NCBI GenBank assembly: GCA_964526965.1
Contig: CAZGML010000002.1
Location: 62,001 to 126,000, forward strand
Length of the DNA: 64,000 nucleotides
Source: UBA6265 sp964526965
GTDB lineage: Bacteria; Chloroflexota; Chloroflexia; Thermomicrobiales; UBA6265
Direction of reading: 5' to 3'
Positions within the stretch are counted from its first letter, which is position 1. The number at the start of each line of letters is the position of its first letter. Shown here in pieces: positions 53,030-62,088 of this stretch. The notes under the pieces were generated by a model. The model did not search any database. It had not been told where the DNA came from and worked only from the letters and a program-made list of their open reading frames with translations. The position numbers and the translations under genes are program-made.

Positions 53030-53299
53030 TTACCCACGTAGCCTCGCGAGCAGCACCTTCTCCGCGGATTCCAGGGCATTGTAGGTGGCGGTGTACGCCT
53101 CGCAGGCATCCTCAGGTAGCGTGTAGCTGTTGGTGACGATGCGCAACTCCCGGAATACCTCTTCCTTCTCTCGGTCGTCGCTCGTGCCGCCCAATTGTTG
53201 GGTGAGCTCGCGTACCCGGGTGAGCTCCGGATGATGAGCGCCATGCACGCGCTCGATCAGTGGGCTGAGTTGAAGTGCGGTCGACATGTGTTCGGTCAT
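53030..53299 (-). CDS. Small helical protein, possibly hemerythrin/RIC-like
   Basis: 89 residues, all helical. LIERVHGAHHPELTRVRELTQQL recalls the His-rich helix of hemerythrin-type iron-sulfur repair proteins (YtfE/ScdA), and the second half EEVFRELRIVTNSYTLPEDACEAYTATYNALE supplies Glu and more helix. It is too short for a full hemerythrin bundle, so the family call is tentative. ATG 53299 has GGAGG 8 bases upstream. The FNR/DNR-like site 66 bases upstream supports a role under low oxygen or NO (inference). Confidence 0.5.
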   Translation of the reverse strand: MTEHMSTALQLSPLIERVHGAHHPELTRVRELTQQLGGTSDDREKEEVFRELRIVTNSYTLPEDACEAYTATYNALESAEKVLLARLRG

Positions 53300-53364
53300 T
53301 GATGATTCCTCCATAGATCCGATTGATCCTGAATTCACAATAGCGACCCACCACAGCCGAGTCA

Positions 53365-53378
53365 TTGACCTGCATCAA
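53365..53378 (-). promoter_or_regulatory. FNR/DNR-type binding site
   Basis: TTGACCTGCATCAA (plus strand) is an inverted repeat, TTGAT-N4-GTCAA on the gene strand, one base from the FNR consensus TTGAT-N4-ATCAA. It lies 66 bases upstream of ATG 53299, where a CRP/FNR-family activator would sit. Confidence 0.5.
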
Positions 53379-53409
53379 TTAGCCGACTTCTTTTCTAAAT
53401 CAGCCTGAA

Positions 53410-54339
53410 TTACAATCCCCTGTCCTCGCGGGTTGGCACTTTCAGAACTTGCAGGATCGATTTCAGCTCGTCGCGCTCGTTGGTGTCCAGGTTCTGCAGT
53501 GGCGACCTGCTCGTACCGGCTATGTACCCCAGTAGCTCCATTGCGGCTTTCATCACGCTCACCTCATAGCCGGGCTTGCGTTGCCGCATTTCGTAGATAG
53601 GGCGCACAACCTGGGCGTGGTATTCCGCGAGTCCGGCGAAGTTCCCGCTGCTTGCAAGACGGTAGAGCTCCACGCTCGCTTCCGGCCAGAAGCAGGCGAG
53701 TGAACTGGTGTATCCAACGGCCCCGGCGGCGAAGTAGGGGCCAACAAGGTCGTCACCCGACCCGCCGATCCATACCAGCCGGTCATCGCCAAGCGACGAA
53801 CTTACGCCTTCGCGTAACTGCGTAAATAGCCTCACATCGGCCCGCCCATCCTTAAAGGCAACGATCTGTGGAATCTCCTCGCACAGCCTGGTCAGCAAGG
53901 AGGGTGAGAACAGGGCGCTGTCCCGCGCGTAGGGAATTATCGGCAGGCTTGTGCCGTCGGCGATCTGCCTGTAGTACTCAACCAGCCCGTCCGCACTTGG
54001 TTTGGCGTAATAAGGACTCACCACCATCACCGCGCTGGCACCGGCTTCCTCGGCCTCCCGAGCCATCTGCGCTCCCAGCTTCGGACCAACCCCTGCGGCA
54101 GCGATCACTGGCAAATCACCAGCTACACTCACCGTTGCGGCCACGGTATCCCGTGCCTCTTCTGGCGTGAGCGCGAAGAACTCACCGGTACCGCTCGGTG
54201 CCACAATTGCGCCGATTCCCGTGTCTGGCAGTATGCTGGCATTGGTGGCCACGGCATCGAGATCAATATCGTCGGTTGCATCAAAAGGCGTAATCGGGAA
54301 TGCAAGCGCGCTTTGCAGCGATGTGCGGAGGTCGGTCAT
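53410..54339 (-). CDS. kdgD: 5-dehydro-4-deoxyglucarate dehydratase (DapA/NAL family)
   Basis: 309 residues of the class I aldolase family. It converts 5-keto-4-deoxyglucarate to 2-oxoglutarate semialdehyde with loss of water and CO2. Schiff-base Lys163 in VAFKDGRADV, Tyr137 in IIPYARDS and PSGTGEFFALTPEE are visible; the last phrase is typical of KdgD. Divergent from glucarate dehydratase, which makes its substrate, so the pair forms a pathway to 2-oxoglutarate. Confidence 0.88.
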   Translation of the reverse strand: MTDLRTSLQSALAFPITPFDATDDIDLDAVATNASILPDTGIGAIVAPSGTGEFFALTPEEARDTVAATVSVAGDLPVIAAAGVGPKLGAQMAREAEEAGASAVMVVSPYYAKPSADGLVEYYRQIADGTSLPIIPYARDSALFSPSLLTRLCEEIPQIVAFKDGRADVRLFTQLREGVSSSLGDDRLVWIGGSGDDLVGPYFAAGAVGYTSSLACFWPEASVELYRLASSGNFAGLAEYHAQVVRPIYEMRQRKPGYEVSVMKAAMELLGYIAGTSRSPLQNLDTNERDELKSILQVLKVPTREDRGL

Positions 54340-54447
54340 GGCGGTGCTCCAGTCTCATGCGATAATTGGTGTTAACAGCACCATTCTTACATATCGCCCT
54401 GGCAATGATGCCGCAGGTGAATCAATCCGCCTCGCAGGAGGAGTACT
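54340..54447. promoter_or_regulatory. Divergent control region of glucarate genes
   Basis: The 108 bases separate kdgD and gudD. TGGTG (54367-54371) and CACCA (54379-54383) make a 17-base imperfect palindrome centred on TTAACAG, a candidate operator for a GntR- or LacI-type regulator. AGGAGGAG before 54448 is the gudD ribosome-binding site. Confidence 0.4.
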
Positions 54448-55758
54448 GTGAAGATCGCACAGATGAACGTCATCCCGGTTACCATGGCCGATCCGCCTCT
54501 CCGGAACGCCCCCGGAATCCATGAGCCATACGTCAACCGTCTTATCGTGGAACTGGTGGGCGAGAACGGCGTGAGCGGCTGGGGCGAGCAGGCCTTTAGC
54601 TCCGCGCTCTGGGCGGATTTGGAGGCGATCGCCCCGCACATCATCGGGCTGGAGAGTCACGATCACAACGCCATCCTTCGGATGGTTGAAGGCCACTTCG
54701 CCGACGACGCCGAGCGCGTTGATCCCATATTGCGCAACTTTCGCACGGATGTACGTAAACCCGGAATGACGATTCCCCGCGCCTTCAGCCCTATAGAAGT
54801 GGCGGCCTTCGACCTCATGGGCAAGTCGATGAATTTGCGCGTTGTGGATTTTCTCGGCGGCCCGGTGCGAGATCGCGTGAACTTCAGCGCCTACCTCTTT
54901 TACAAGCACGCTGGCGGTGGTGGCGAAAATGATGACCTGCGGGAGGATGAGTACGGCGAAGCGATGGCCCCGGAGCAGGTAACCGCCCAGGCGCGACAAA
55001 TGGTGGAGACTCACGGCTTCAAGAGCATCAAGTTGAAAGCGGGTGTGCTCCACCCTGACGAGGAGATCGAATCCATTCGCCAGCTCCGCGCTGAATTCGG
55101 ACCACGTATACCCCTGCGCATCGATCCAAACTGCGCGTGGGGTATCACCACCAGCCTTCATGTGGCGCACGAGCTCCGCGATGAACTGGAGTATTTCGAA
55201 GACCCGACTGCCACGATTCCCGGCATGGGGCGACTCCGCAAGCGACTGCTTTCCGATGGAATAGACCTGCCACAGGCGACAAATATGTGTGTAACGGAGT
55301 TCGACCAGATCGCAGAAAGTGTCGTGGAGGATGCTGTTCAGGTGATCCTGGGTGATCACCATTACTGGGGTGGCCTGCGTGCAACCATGGAGCTTGGGCG
55401 GTTGTGCGAAACCTTTAACCTCGGTATGAGTATGCATAGCAACACGCATTTCGGTATCAGCCTGATGGCGATGACGCATGTCGCTGCGGCGACGCGAGCG
55501 CTCACGTTCGACGCTGACACGCATTATCCCTGGCTGGATGCGAAAGATGAGATCGTGGAGGGAGGCAAGATTGCGTTCGACGACGGTGGACTGTCGCTGC
55601 CAGATGCACCAGGGCTCGGTATCGAGGTCGATCGCAATGCGCTACAACGCCAGCACGAGTTGTTCAACAGTGTGGTCTATCGTGATCGTGACGATGTTGG
55701 CCACATGCAACGCACCATCGATCCGGCGTGGAGCGAGTTCTTGCCCCGCTGGGAGTGA
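54448..55758 (+). CDS. gudD: Glucarate dehydratase-like enolase superfamily enzyme
   Basis: 436 residues of the mandelate racemase/glucarate dehydratase branch. It removes water from D-glucarate. The KxK base motif is Lys195-Leu-Lys197; metal ligands are Asp226 in RIDPNCAW, Glu251 in YFEDP and Asn279 in QATNMCVT; the second base is His330 in MHSNTHFGIS. This Asp/Glu/Asn set is specific to the glucarate dehydratase group. GTG start with the full AGGAGGAG upstream. Altered members of the group exist, so galactarate or related acids are possible. Confidence 0.92.
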   Translation: MKIAQMNVIPVTMADPPLRNAPGIHEPYVNRLIVELVGENGVSGWGEQAFSSALWADLEAIAPHIIGLESHDHNAILRMVEGHFADDAERVDPILRNFRTDVRKPGMTIPRAFSPIEVAAFDLMGKSMNLRVVDFLGGPVRDRVNFSAYLFYKHAGGGGENDDLREDEYGEAMAPEQVTAQARQMVETHGFKSIKLKAGVLHPDEEIESIRQLRAEFGPRIPLRIDPNCAWGITTSLHVAHELRDELEYFEDPTATIPGMGRLRKRLLSDGIDLPQATNMCVTEFDQIAESVVEDAVQVILGDHHYWGGLRATMELGRLCETFNLGMSMHSNTHFGISLMAMTHVAAATRALTFDADTHYPWLDAKDEIVEGGKIAFDDGGLSLPDAPGLGIEVDRNALQRQHELFNSVVYRDRDDVGHMQRTIDPAWSEFLPRWE

Positions 55759-55762
55759 GTCG

Positions 55763-56245
55763 CTACGGCAGCAGGTCCTCTCGTTTCCAGTGCCGCTGGT
55801 CGACTATGGCGTCGGCGAGCAGGCCACGATGGCACGCTTCGGGTGTCGCCTCAACACAAAAAATCAGCACGCGCTCAACATCCCCGAGTGACTCGATGAG
55901 CTCCCTGGCATCGAAATCGTCGAGCACCTTCCTGCGATAGTCTTCGATGAATTCGTCCGACAACTCCTCGCGATCGTGGAGGGCGATACCCTTCTTCTTG
56001 TCGATCTCACCCTCGCGCATCACCGCCGTTCGTGAAGGTGCCAACTCTTTATTATGAATATACGTAATATTGTTCTTGCCGAGAAGGTTTTGCAGGCGCT
56101 GACTATTGGCGAATTTGTATTGCGAGCCACGCACCGCCCGGCGCACACGCGTATCCACGAAGACATCAGGCTTCGCGTTGACCACAGCTTTCTCGAATGT
56201 ATCTTCCGTGAATCCATATACGCCGCAGGTAATGATGGTAGGCAT
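55763..56245 (-). CDS. DUF488 family protein
   Basis: 160 residues. The N-terminal strand TIITCGVYGFTEDTFEKAV and the C-terminal CVEATPEACHRGLLADAI (Cys-x-Glu...CHR) are the DUF488 signature. VDTRVRRAVRGSQYKFA is the conserved arginine motif. Function is unknown; a nucleic-acid or sulfur role has been suggested for the family. GGAGG is 6 bases before ATG. Converges with gudD, 4 bases apart. Confidence 0.9.
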   Translation of the reverse strand: MPTIITCGVYGFTEDTFEKAVVNAKPDVFVDTRVRRAVRGSQYKFANSQRLQNLLGKNNITYIHNKELAPSRTAVMREGEIDKKKGIALHDREELSDEFIEDYRRKVLDDFDARELIESLGDVERVLIFCVEATPEACHRGLLADAIVDQRHWKREDLLP

Positions 56246-56274
56246 TGGCTACCTCCGATTTTGCGTACCGATGG

Positions 56275-57207
56275 TTATCCGGACACGATCTCTCGCAGCT
56301 GGAGTCGGTCGATATTCCGTCCGGTGATAAGTGCCACGATGGGGCCTTCCAGATCCAGCGTGTGCATGGCCGCATAGCTCGTGGCGGCGGCGCCTTCGGC
56401 CACCAGGTCGTGATCGGTGTAGAGTTCGCGAATGGCACGGCGAATCTGCTCTTCGCCCACCGTGGTGAATGTAGGGGGATGATCCTTCAGGATATCGACC
56501 GTTATCGAGCCCACCTCGATGTTGCCGGCCAAACCATCCGCCAAAGTCTCACCAATTGGCACATCGACCACTTCTCCCGCCTTCACGGATGTTGAAAGTG
56601 CCATGGATGCTTCTGCTTCCACGCCGATGATATTGATGCGACGGTCAGTGATTTTGGCCGCCCGCATCGCGATGCCAGAAATCAGGCCACCACCACTAAC
56701 AGGCACGATAACGGTGAAATCGCCCTCGATATTCGGTAACAGCTCTTCAAGCACTGTTGCCTGCCCGGCGATCACATGCGGGTCGTTATAAGCCGACACG
56801 TAGGTTGCGCCTTCCGCGGCGAGTTGCAGGGCGTGGGCCTCGGCATCGTCCACGCTGCTACCAACCTGTAGCACCGTGGCGTCCATCTCATGCAGCACTA
56901 CCAGCTTGCGAGGTGATGTGGTTTCTGGCACCACAATAGTCGCCCGTTGGTTTAGCCTTTGGGCACTCCAGGCTATGCCGATCGCATGGTTACCAGAGCT
57001 CGCAGTCACGATTTCTGATCCAGCGGGCAACCGGCTCAACGCCGAGATTGCGCCCCGCACCTTAAAGGCGCCAGTGGGCTGACGGGATTCCAGTTTGAGA
57101 TATCGATTCCCGGGCAATTGCATTAGGCGGGTGGGCGCAAGAAGCTGACGCACCGCCACCCGGGCCCGGCTGAAATCGTGTTCTGTTGGACGTTTCACCT
57201 TGCGCAA
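56275..57207 (-). CDS. Threonine/serine dehydratase-like PLP enzyme
   Basis: 310 residues of fold type II PLP enzymes. PLP lysine is Lys49 in QPTGAFKVRGA; SSGNHAIGIAW binds the substrate carboxylate; PVSGGGLISGIA binds phosphate. There is no C-terminal ACT domain, so it resembles catabolic threonine or threo-hydroxyaspartate dehydratases. TTG 57207 is chosen because AGGAG lies 7 bases upstream; an ATG at 57237 in frame precedes that site. Substrate uncertain. Confidence 0.88.
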   Translation of the reverse strand: MRKVKRPTEHDFSRARVAVRQLLAPTRLMQLPGNRYLKLESRQPTGAFKVRGAISALSRLPAGSEIVTASSGNHAIGIAWSAQRLNQRATIVVPETTSPRKLVVLHEMDATVLQVGSSVDDAEAHALQLAAEGATYVSAYNDPHVIAGQATVLEELLPNIEGDFTVIVPVSGGGLISGIAMRAAKITDRRINIIGVEAEASMALSTSVKAGEVVDVPIGETLADGLAGNIEVGSITVDILKDHPPTFTTVGEEQIRRAIRELYTDHDLVAEGAAATSYAAMHTLDLEGPIVALITGRNIDRLQLREIVSG

Positions 57208-57533
57208 TCGGTGTCTCCTGTAATCGCCGCATTTCATTCCATCATCGTATACCGATTTCGTGGTAAGGCGGAAAATCTTGACACAATTGTTATCTACGGG
57301 GAGAATGTGTATACATTTGCACCGGTTAAGGGGGCAAAACACGGAGCGCACTACATTGCTCTGTCAGGCTCCGGGCGTTGACTTCTTGTCGTGGGGGTTT
57401 CTCACTGACACAGGTGTTTCGTTGCTCGGAAACGATGGAGCCATGGCGATAGCCAAACCGGATCCGCCGGGGTCGCCGCTGCCGTATATTATCCGGGCAC
57501 AGTGGTGTCGGTCTGCAAAGGCATAGCCTGAAT
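57208..57533. other. 326-bp intergenic region
   Basis: No gene. TTGACA at 57278-57283 on the plus strand has no good -10 (AGAATG after 18 bases at best). Promoter of the PLP enzyme on the minus strand should lie near 57220-57300; TATACG is seen there without a clear -35. Confidence 0.35.
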
Positions 57534-58001
57534 TCAGAGAAGTTCGCTGTCGTCGAGTGCTTCCAGCGCCCGGGTCGCCCAGGCGGTGACTTCTTCATTC
57601 AGGTCGATCTTAATGAAGTCTTCTTTCGGCACCCAACGCATGGGTTCAAGCACATCAGGGAGGTCGCTTGGCCTCGCCTCAACTGGTCGCGCGAAGTAGA
57701 TCAGATCGATGTGCTGATGGCCGGGAGAGATGTTCTCCAACTGGATCCCTTCCGGGCGCACCAGCTGGATCGGCAAGTTCGGCGAATCGATGCCAATGCC
57801 GCGATCACCAATCAGCTCAACCTCTATGCCTGCTTCTTCCCATACCTCTCGTACAGCGGCTTCATCGGGAAGCTCGGGCGCATCGATATGGCCTCCAGGA
57901 GGCAGCCAGATGCCAATTTTGGCGTGAGGATGCAACAGCACGTGCTGGTTATGAACAACAAACACGGCGACCGTAAAATCGCGTGTGACATCGCCGCTCA
58001 T
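57534..58001 (-). CDS. Nudix hydrolase
   Basis: 155 residues. The Nudix box is complete at 37-59: GHIDAPE, seven residues, REVWEEAGI. It hydrolyses a nucleoside diphosphate linked to some other group; the N-terminal VAVFVVHNQHVLLHPHAKIGIWLPPGGH is common to MutT-like enzymes of unknown substrate. ATG overlaps the stop of the upstream membrane-protein gene as ATGA. Confidence 0.93.
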   Translation of the reverse strand: MSGDVTRDFTVAVFVVHNQHVLLHPHAKIGIWLPPGGHIDAPELPDEAAVREVWEEAGIEVELIGDRGIGIDSPNLPIQLVRPEGIQLENISPGHQHIDLIYFARPVEARPSDLPDVLEPMRWVPKEDFIKIDLNEEVTAWATRALEALDDSELL

Positions 58002-58444
58002 GTTGAATCGGTCTCCTTGGTGTCCTCTGGTTTCGCCTGGGCTCTGTCCGTGGCTACCTGCCAGCTCACGGTATCGGAACTGGTGGTCGATTGCTCTTCG
58101 CCGGGTTCCGGAGGTTCCGCCTCAGTCCATGTGGCAGCCGGGTCGGGTTTGGGATCGACGATCACTGCATCCCGAATCGGCAGCAGCACTACTTCCTCAT
58201 CATCGTCTGTAAGGAGTTGGACCGAGAGCCTCGCAATCGCCAGCACCACCAGGTGCACGATGAACAACATGCTCCAGATACCGATGGCGGTGAGGCTCCA
58301 GAGTCGTCCCCCTCCGATAAGGAGGTTCGCACACACCAGTATCACTGCACCTACGGAGAAGAGGCTGATATGTGCGCGTACCCACCGAAAATCACCGAGC
58401 ACAATCAAAATGGCTGGCGCGGTGGAAGAACCCCGTGTCGCCAC
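57998..58444 (-). CDS. 2TM-domain membrane protein
   Basis: 148 residues with two helices (about 25-45 and 52-75) like the 2TM domain family, then a long acidic cytoplasmic or outer tail rich in Pro, Glu and Thr. Function unknown. GTG start shares its G with the TAG of the DinB-like gene (TAGTG), and its stop overlaps the Nudix ATG, so all three genes are coupled. Confidence 0.75.
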   Translation of the reverse strand: MATRGSSTAPAILIVLGDFRWVRAHISLFSVGAVILVCANLLIGGGRLWSLTAIGIWSMLFIVHLVVLAIARLSVQLLTDDDEEVVLLPIRDAVIVDPKPDPAATWTEAEPPEPGEEQSTTSSDTVSWQVATDRAQAKPEDTKETDST

Positions 58445-58848
58445 TAGACAGGAGCCACCTGCTTGAGCCGTTCGAGCTGGGTAGCATCGCTCTGAACGAG
58501 TCGCTCAACGTGTTGGCGAATCGTATCGCCATTTTCGTCTTGCATTTCCCATGCGGCCTCGTCCGGAAGGCCTTTGAGCATGTTCAGCGTGGTAGCGCGC
58601 ACTGTTCCGAACTGGGAAATTACCTGGGCAAGCGAACGATCAAAACCGTCTACCACTTCGCCTTGTTCTCCTTCAGCGGAGCCAACGCCCGTGGTGAGGT
58701 CTTTCAGGGCCTGGCTGAAGGCCATCTCGTCATCTCGCATGCGGCTAACGATTTCTCGCATTTCTGGTGTTTCTTCCAGAGTGCGGTACTTCATGTTGAG
58801 TTCGCGGTAGGTGTTGACCAGGGAGTCAATTAGTTCGGAGGTGCCCAT
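58444..58848 (-). CDS. DinB-like four-helix protein
   Basis: 134 residues, helical: MGTSELIDSLVNTYRELNMKYRTLE, then RMRDDEMAFSQALKDL and QHVERLVQSDATQLERLKQ. The pattern with His and Asp/Glu resembles DinB/YfiT metal-binding bundles. ATG 58848 is preferred over longer frames because it starts at the first helix; AAGGA lies 11 bases upstream. First gene of a three-gene coupled run with 2TM and Nudix genes. Confidence 0.7.
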   Translation of the reverse strand: MGTSELIDSLVNTYRELNMKYRTLEETPEMREIVSRMRDDEMAFSQALKDLTTGVGSAEGEQGEVVDGFDRSLAQVISQFGTVRATTLNMLKGLPDEAAWEMQDENGDTIRQHVERLVQSDATQLERLKQVAPV

Positions 58849-59018
58849 ACTTGTAACGTCCTTCCATGATAACGTTCGTACGCTTTTCACACTTCTGACA
58901 GACTTCGCAAGTAACTTGCCGCGTCGCACAAATGGCGCTGTGCGGTGTTATCTGAATGGTAGACTACCTGCAAGCTTTGGTCGGGGGAATACCCGACAAT
59001 GTTGTGGTGAGGTAGATA

Positions 59019-59393
59019 TTGCTCATGAGATCCAATCTGCGCGATCAATTCAACGTTGAAACCCCACTCATGTGCCCGGTTTGTGGCGGTAATGTTGTGG
59101 ATACAAGTATACGAACTCTCGGCACTATTACACGCAACACTGCGTGGGAAATGCATATTGGCCGCTGTGAAGAGCACGGCTGGTTCCAGGCCGAGGTTGT
59201 TGGCCGCCCTCCACGTGAGATTTTTGCTGTCACCAAGCCCTTTGGGGCCAGCCGACGCCTGATTGTTGGCGACACCGAGTTCTACCAGTTCCCCACCGTG
59301 TGGAACGATGTGGAGCTTGAACAACGCATCAGCAGGGAAGATCCCGTCGATCCACTGGATGAGCGCTACTGGAAGCCGCGCAACCTGGCCTAA
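59019..59393 (+). CDS. Small protein with CxxC zinc-ribbon-like start
   Basis: 124 residues. CPVCGG near residue 19 and RCEEHGW near 49 could form one zinc site. The rest is mixed alpha/beta with PPREIFAVTKPFGASRRLIVGD. I do not recognise the family. GAGG is 6 bases before TTG 59019 and 12 before ATG 59025, so either may be used. Its strand is opposite to the DinB-like gene, with which it diverges. Confidence 0.65.
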   Translation: MLMRSNLRDQFNVETPLMCPVCGGNVVDTSIRTLGTITRNTAWEMHIGRCEEHGWFQAEVVGRPPREIFAVTKPFGASRRLIVGDTEFYQFPTVWNDVELEQRISREDPVDPLDERYWKPRNLA

Positions 59394-59432
59394 CCCCCGG
59401 CGTATTCTCAACGCACCACGTACAGGATCGAC

Positions 59433-60869
59433 ATGGCTACACCCTCTAATCGCGCCGCGGGACAAAACGATTCGAACGGTTCCGGCGGACCAACCATGCT
59501 CACGCCGTGGAACCTGTTGTTGGTTCTCATTGTCTTTACGCTGCTCACCAGCCTTTCCGGGCTGCTGGTAAGCGTGCTGATGGCGTTGCTGCTGGGTACC
59601 TTGCTCGAGGGCCCGGTACAGCGGCTGCAGAAGCGGATGATCCCGCGTGCTGCCGCTATCGCCATTTGCTATATCGGTATTCTCGCCGCCATCGTCGCGC
59701 TGGTTTTCATCATCTTGCCGGTTGTGCAGGATCAGGCTGCGGATTTTCGGCAGACATTCCCCGAACAGATGCGTGAGTTGCGGGACGACTGGTCTTCCAG
59801 TTCGAATCCGTTATTGCGCGGTACCGGCGTGGATATGCTCGATACCGGCATCGATTTCGTTGAATCGCCAGATCAGGCCTCAAACGTCAATGTCACCGGG
59901 GATACTGCTGCTGCTGCCATCCCGATCGTAGGGTCGGTGATCGGGGCCATAGCATCCCTTGTCACCACGTTGGTGATCACCTTCTATTACCTGCTCGAGA
60001 AAAAACTCGTCAGGCGGATGGTGGTTGACCAGGTTTCCCCGCAGAATCAGCGACGTGTCTCCAACTTGTGGACCAGTGTGGAGAGCAAGGTCGGCGGATG
60101 GTTGCGCGGACAATTGATCCTCTGCCTCATTATTGGTGTGACGGCAACGATCTTCTACGGAATCGTTGGCCTGGAGTTCTGGCCATTGCTGGGGCTTTGG
60201 GCTGGAATCACCGAAATCATCCCGATCCTCGGTCCCTGGCTGGGAGCCATTCCTGCCGTTATCGTCGCGCTCACCATGGGCCCGGAGATGGCGCTGCTGG
60301 TGGCCGTGTTCTTCCTGATTATGCAGAGCTTGGAGAACTGGATCCTGGTGCCACGCGTAATGCGCGGTGCCGTTGGCCTGACACCACTCACGGTGTTCGT
60401 CGCTATCATCGCAGGTACGCAGTTGATGGGAATTACAGGTGCAATCCTGGCCATTCCTATCGCCGCCGGCTTGCAGGTGATCCTCTCCGAGTTTATGAAC
60501 CAGCGTCGCTCCCGCTTCGAAATAGAGCCCGAGCAGGGATCCGGCTGGCGCTGGATGCTGAGCCGGGCGCTGAACCAGCAACCGGACGATGAATCCGGCG
60601 ATGCCGACTTTGGCACGCAGGTTGAGAGTGACGTCTCGTACAGCCCGGACGAGCCAGACGAGGAGTCTGCGCAACCGGACGACGAGGTGGAGTTCGAGGA
60701 GGCTCCTCGCATGCTGGTAGACGCCGAACGGTATGGCGACGACTCCAGCCGTGCAGCCGAATCCACCTGGCCGACAAATCCGTGGCGGCCGGGTAGCCCT
60801 GCCAGTCGGGAGAACTCACCGTGGCGATCTGCGTACCGTCCGGACAAGAAAGATTCCGAAAACGAGTAG
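59433..60869 (+). CDS. AI-2E family transporter (PerM-like)
   Basis: 478 residues. The family layout is clear: N-terminal helices (LLLVLIVFTLLTSLSGLLVSVLMALLLG), a periplasmic or outer loop, then the core GGWLRGQLILCLIIGVTATIFYGIVGLEFWPLLGLWAGITEIIPILGPWLGAIPA. Members export AI-2 or exchange ions; function is not assigned here. The C-terminal 120 residues are an acidic, low-complexity cytoplasmic tail, longer than usual. AGGA is 5 bases before ATG. Confidence 0.92.
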   Translation: MATPSNRAAGQNDSNGSGGPTMLTPWNLLLVLIVFTLLTSLSGLLVSVLMALLLGTLLEGPVQRLQKRMIPRAAAIAICYIGILAAIVALVFIILPVVQDQAADFRQTFPEQMRELRDDWSSSSNPLLRGTGVDMLDTGIDFVESPDQASNVNVTGDTAAAAIPIVGSVIGAIASLVTTLVITFYYLLEKKLVRRMVVDQVSPQNQRRVSNLWTSVESKVGGWLRGQLILCLIIGVTATIFYGIVGLEFWPLLGLWAGITEIIPILGPWLGAIPAVIVALTMGPEMALLVAVFFLIMQSLENWILVPRVMRGAVGLTPLTVFVAIIAGTQLMGITGAILAIPIAAGLQVILSEFMNQRRSRFEIEPEQGSGWRWMLSRALNQQPDDESGDADFGTQVESDVSYSPDEPDEESAQPDDEVEFEEAPRMLVDAERYGDDSSRAAESTWPTNPWRPGSPASRENSPWRSAYRPDKKDSENE

Positions 60870-60914
60870 CGCGCTGCACTGAAACGTAGTGCGGGCTCAA
60901 CCTGAGAGGAACGC

Positions 60915-61700
60915 ATGACAAATCATCCCATTCGTATTGGTGCCCAGATTCAACAACAGCACGCGCAAAGCTACGATGACATGCGCAAGGCGTGGATCGC
61001 CGCCGAAGAGCTCGGTGTCGACGCGATCTTTAATTGGGACCATTTTTATCCACTGTCGGGCGATGCCAATGGCTCCCATTTCGAGGCGTACACCCAGCTC
61101 GGGGCAATGGCCGAAATCACCAGCAAAGCCCAGATCGGCACACTGGTCACGGCCAACTCGTACCGCAATCCGCACCTGTTGGCCGATATGGCCCGAACCA
61201 TCGACCATATTTCCGGCGGCAGGTTCATCCTCGGTATCGGTGCGGGCTGGTTCGAGCGCGACTATTTCAACTACGAGTATGAGTTCGGCACCGCGCCCGA
61301 TCGCCTGCGGGATCTCAAGCGCGATCTTCCCAAGATCAGGGAGCGATTCGGCAAGCTCACTCCCGGCCCGGTTAACGAGCATATCCCGATCTTGATCGGT
61401 GGCTCCGGGCCAAAGGTTACGCTTCGCCTCGCCGCCGAGCATGCGGATATCTGGCACGCCTTCGGTACGCCGGAGGATATGGCTGCCAAATCTGCGATTC
61501 TGGATGAACACTGCGCAACAATCGGTCGTGATCCGAAGGAAATCGAGCGGGCCGGTGGCATCAATCGTGAGACACTCGGCAGAGCGGACGAATACGTCGA
61601 GAACGGGATTACATTCCTGATCATGGGCATAAGCGGCCCGGATTACGATCTCGGTCCACTTACAGAATTGGTGCAGTGGCGAGACGGCAAACGATTGTGA
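60915..61700 (+). CDS. LLM class F420-dependent oxidoreductase
   Basis: 261 residues of the luciferase-like fold. IGAQIQQQHAQSYDDMRKAW, FNWDHFYPL, TLVTANSYRNPHLLADMARTIDHISGGRFILGIGAGWFERDY and IPILIGGSGPKVTLRLAAEHADIW are those of F420-dependent family members common in Actinobacteria and Thermomicrobia. Substrate unknown. GAGAGGA lies just before ATG. The cupin gene follows after 10 bases. Confidence 0.92.
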   Translation: MTNHPIRIGAQIQQQHAQSYDDMRKAWIAAEELGVDAIFNWDHFYPLSGDANGSHFEAYTQLGAMAEITSKAQIGTLVTANSYRNPHLLADMARTIDHISGGRFILGIGAGWFERDYFNYEYEFGTAPDRLRDLKRDLPKIRERFGKLTPGPVNEHIPILIGGSGPKVTLRLAAEHADIWHAFGTPEDMAAKSAILDEHCATIGRDPKEIERAGGINRETLGRADEYVENGITFLIMGISGPDYDLGPLTELVQWRDGKRL

Positions 61701-61710
61701 CGGGAGGCCA

Positions 61711-62088
61711 ATGATGTCGGAAGAAAATCGCGTCTGGGAAATCTTTAATATGGATCAGGTCATAGCCGAGTTTCCGCCTGATCCCACCAGTGCAGCCAAG
61801 CGTCGTGCAGAACTGCTGGTGAAATCAGACACCCTGCGGGTTGTGTTAATTACGGCACTCAAGGGCAGCAAGCTGAACGAGCATAATGCTCCCGGGCCAA
61901 TTACAATCCAGGTAGTGCATGGTGAGTTCGTTCTCTCGCTGGAGGGCGAAAACCGCGCCATGCAGCAAGGTGATATCGCCATCATTGGGCCGGAAATACT
62001 GCACGAACTCGAATGCATCGAGGACGGCGCGATCTTGCTCACCATCGCTCATCTCTCCCACGTGCCCGACCAGGGTGGAGAATCGTAA
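61711..62088 (+). CDS. Cupin-domain protein
   Basis: 125 residues with one cupin barrel: LNEHNAPGPITIQVVHGEFVLSLEG (motif 1) and MQQGDIAIIGPEILHELECIEDGAILLTI (motif 2). The His-x-His/Glu/His metal set is mostly present. GGGAGG lies just before ATG. Co-transcribed with the LLM enzyme; function unknown. Confidence 0.88.
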   Translation: MMSEENRVWEIFNMDQVIAEFPPDPTSAAKRRAELLVKSDTLRVVLITALKGSKLNEHNAPGPITIQVVHGEFVLSLEGENRAMQQGDIAIIGPEILHELECIEDGAILLTIAHLSHVPDQGGES

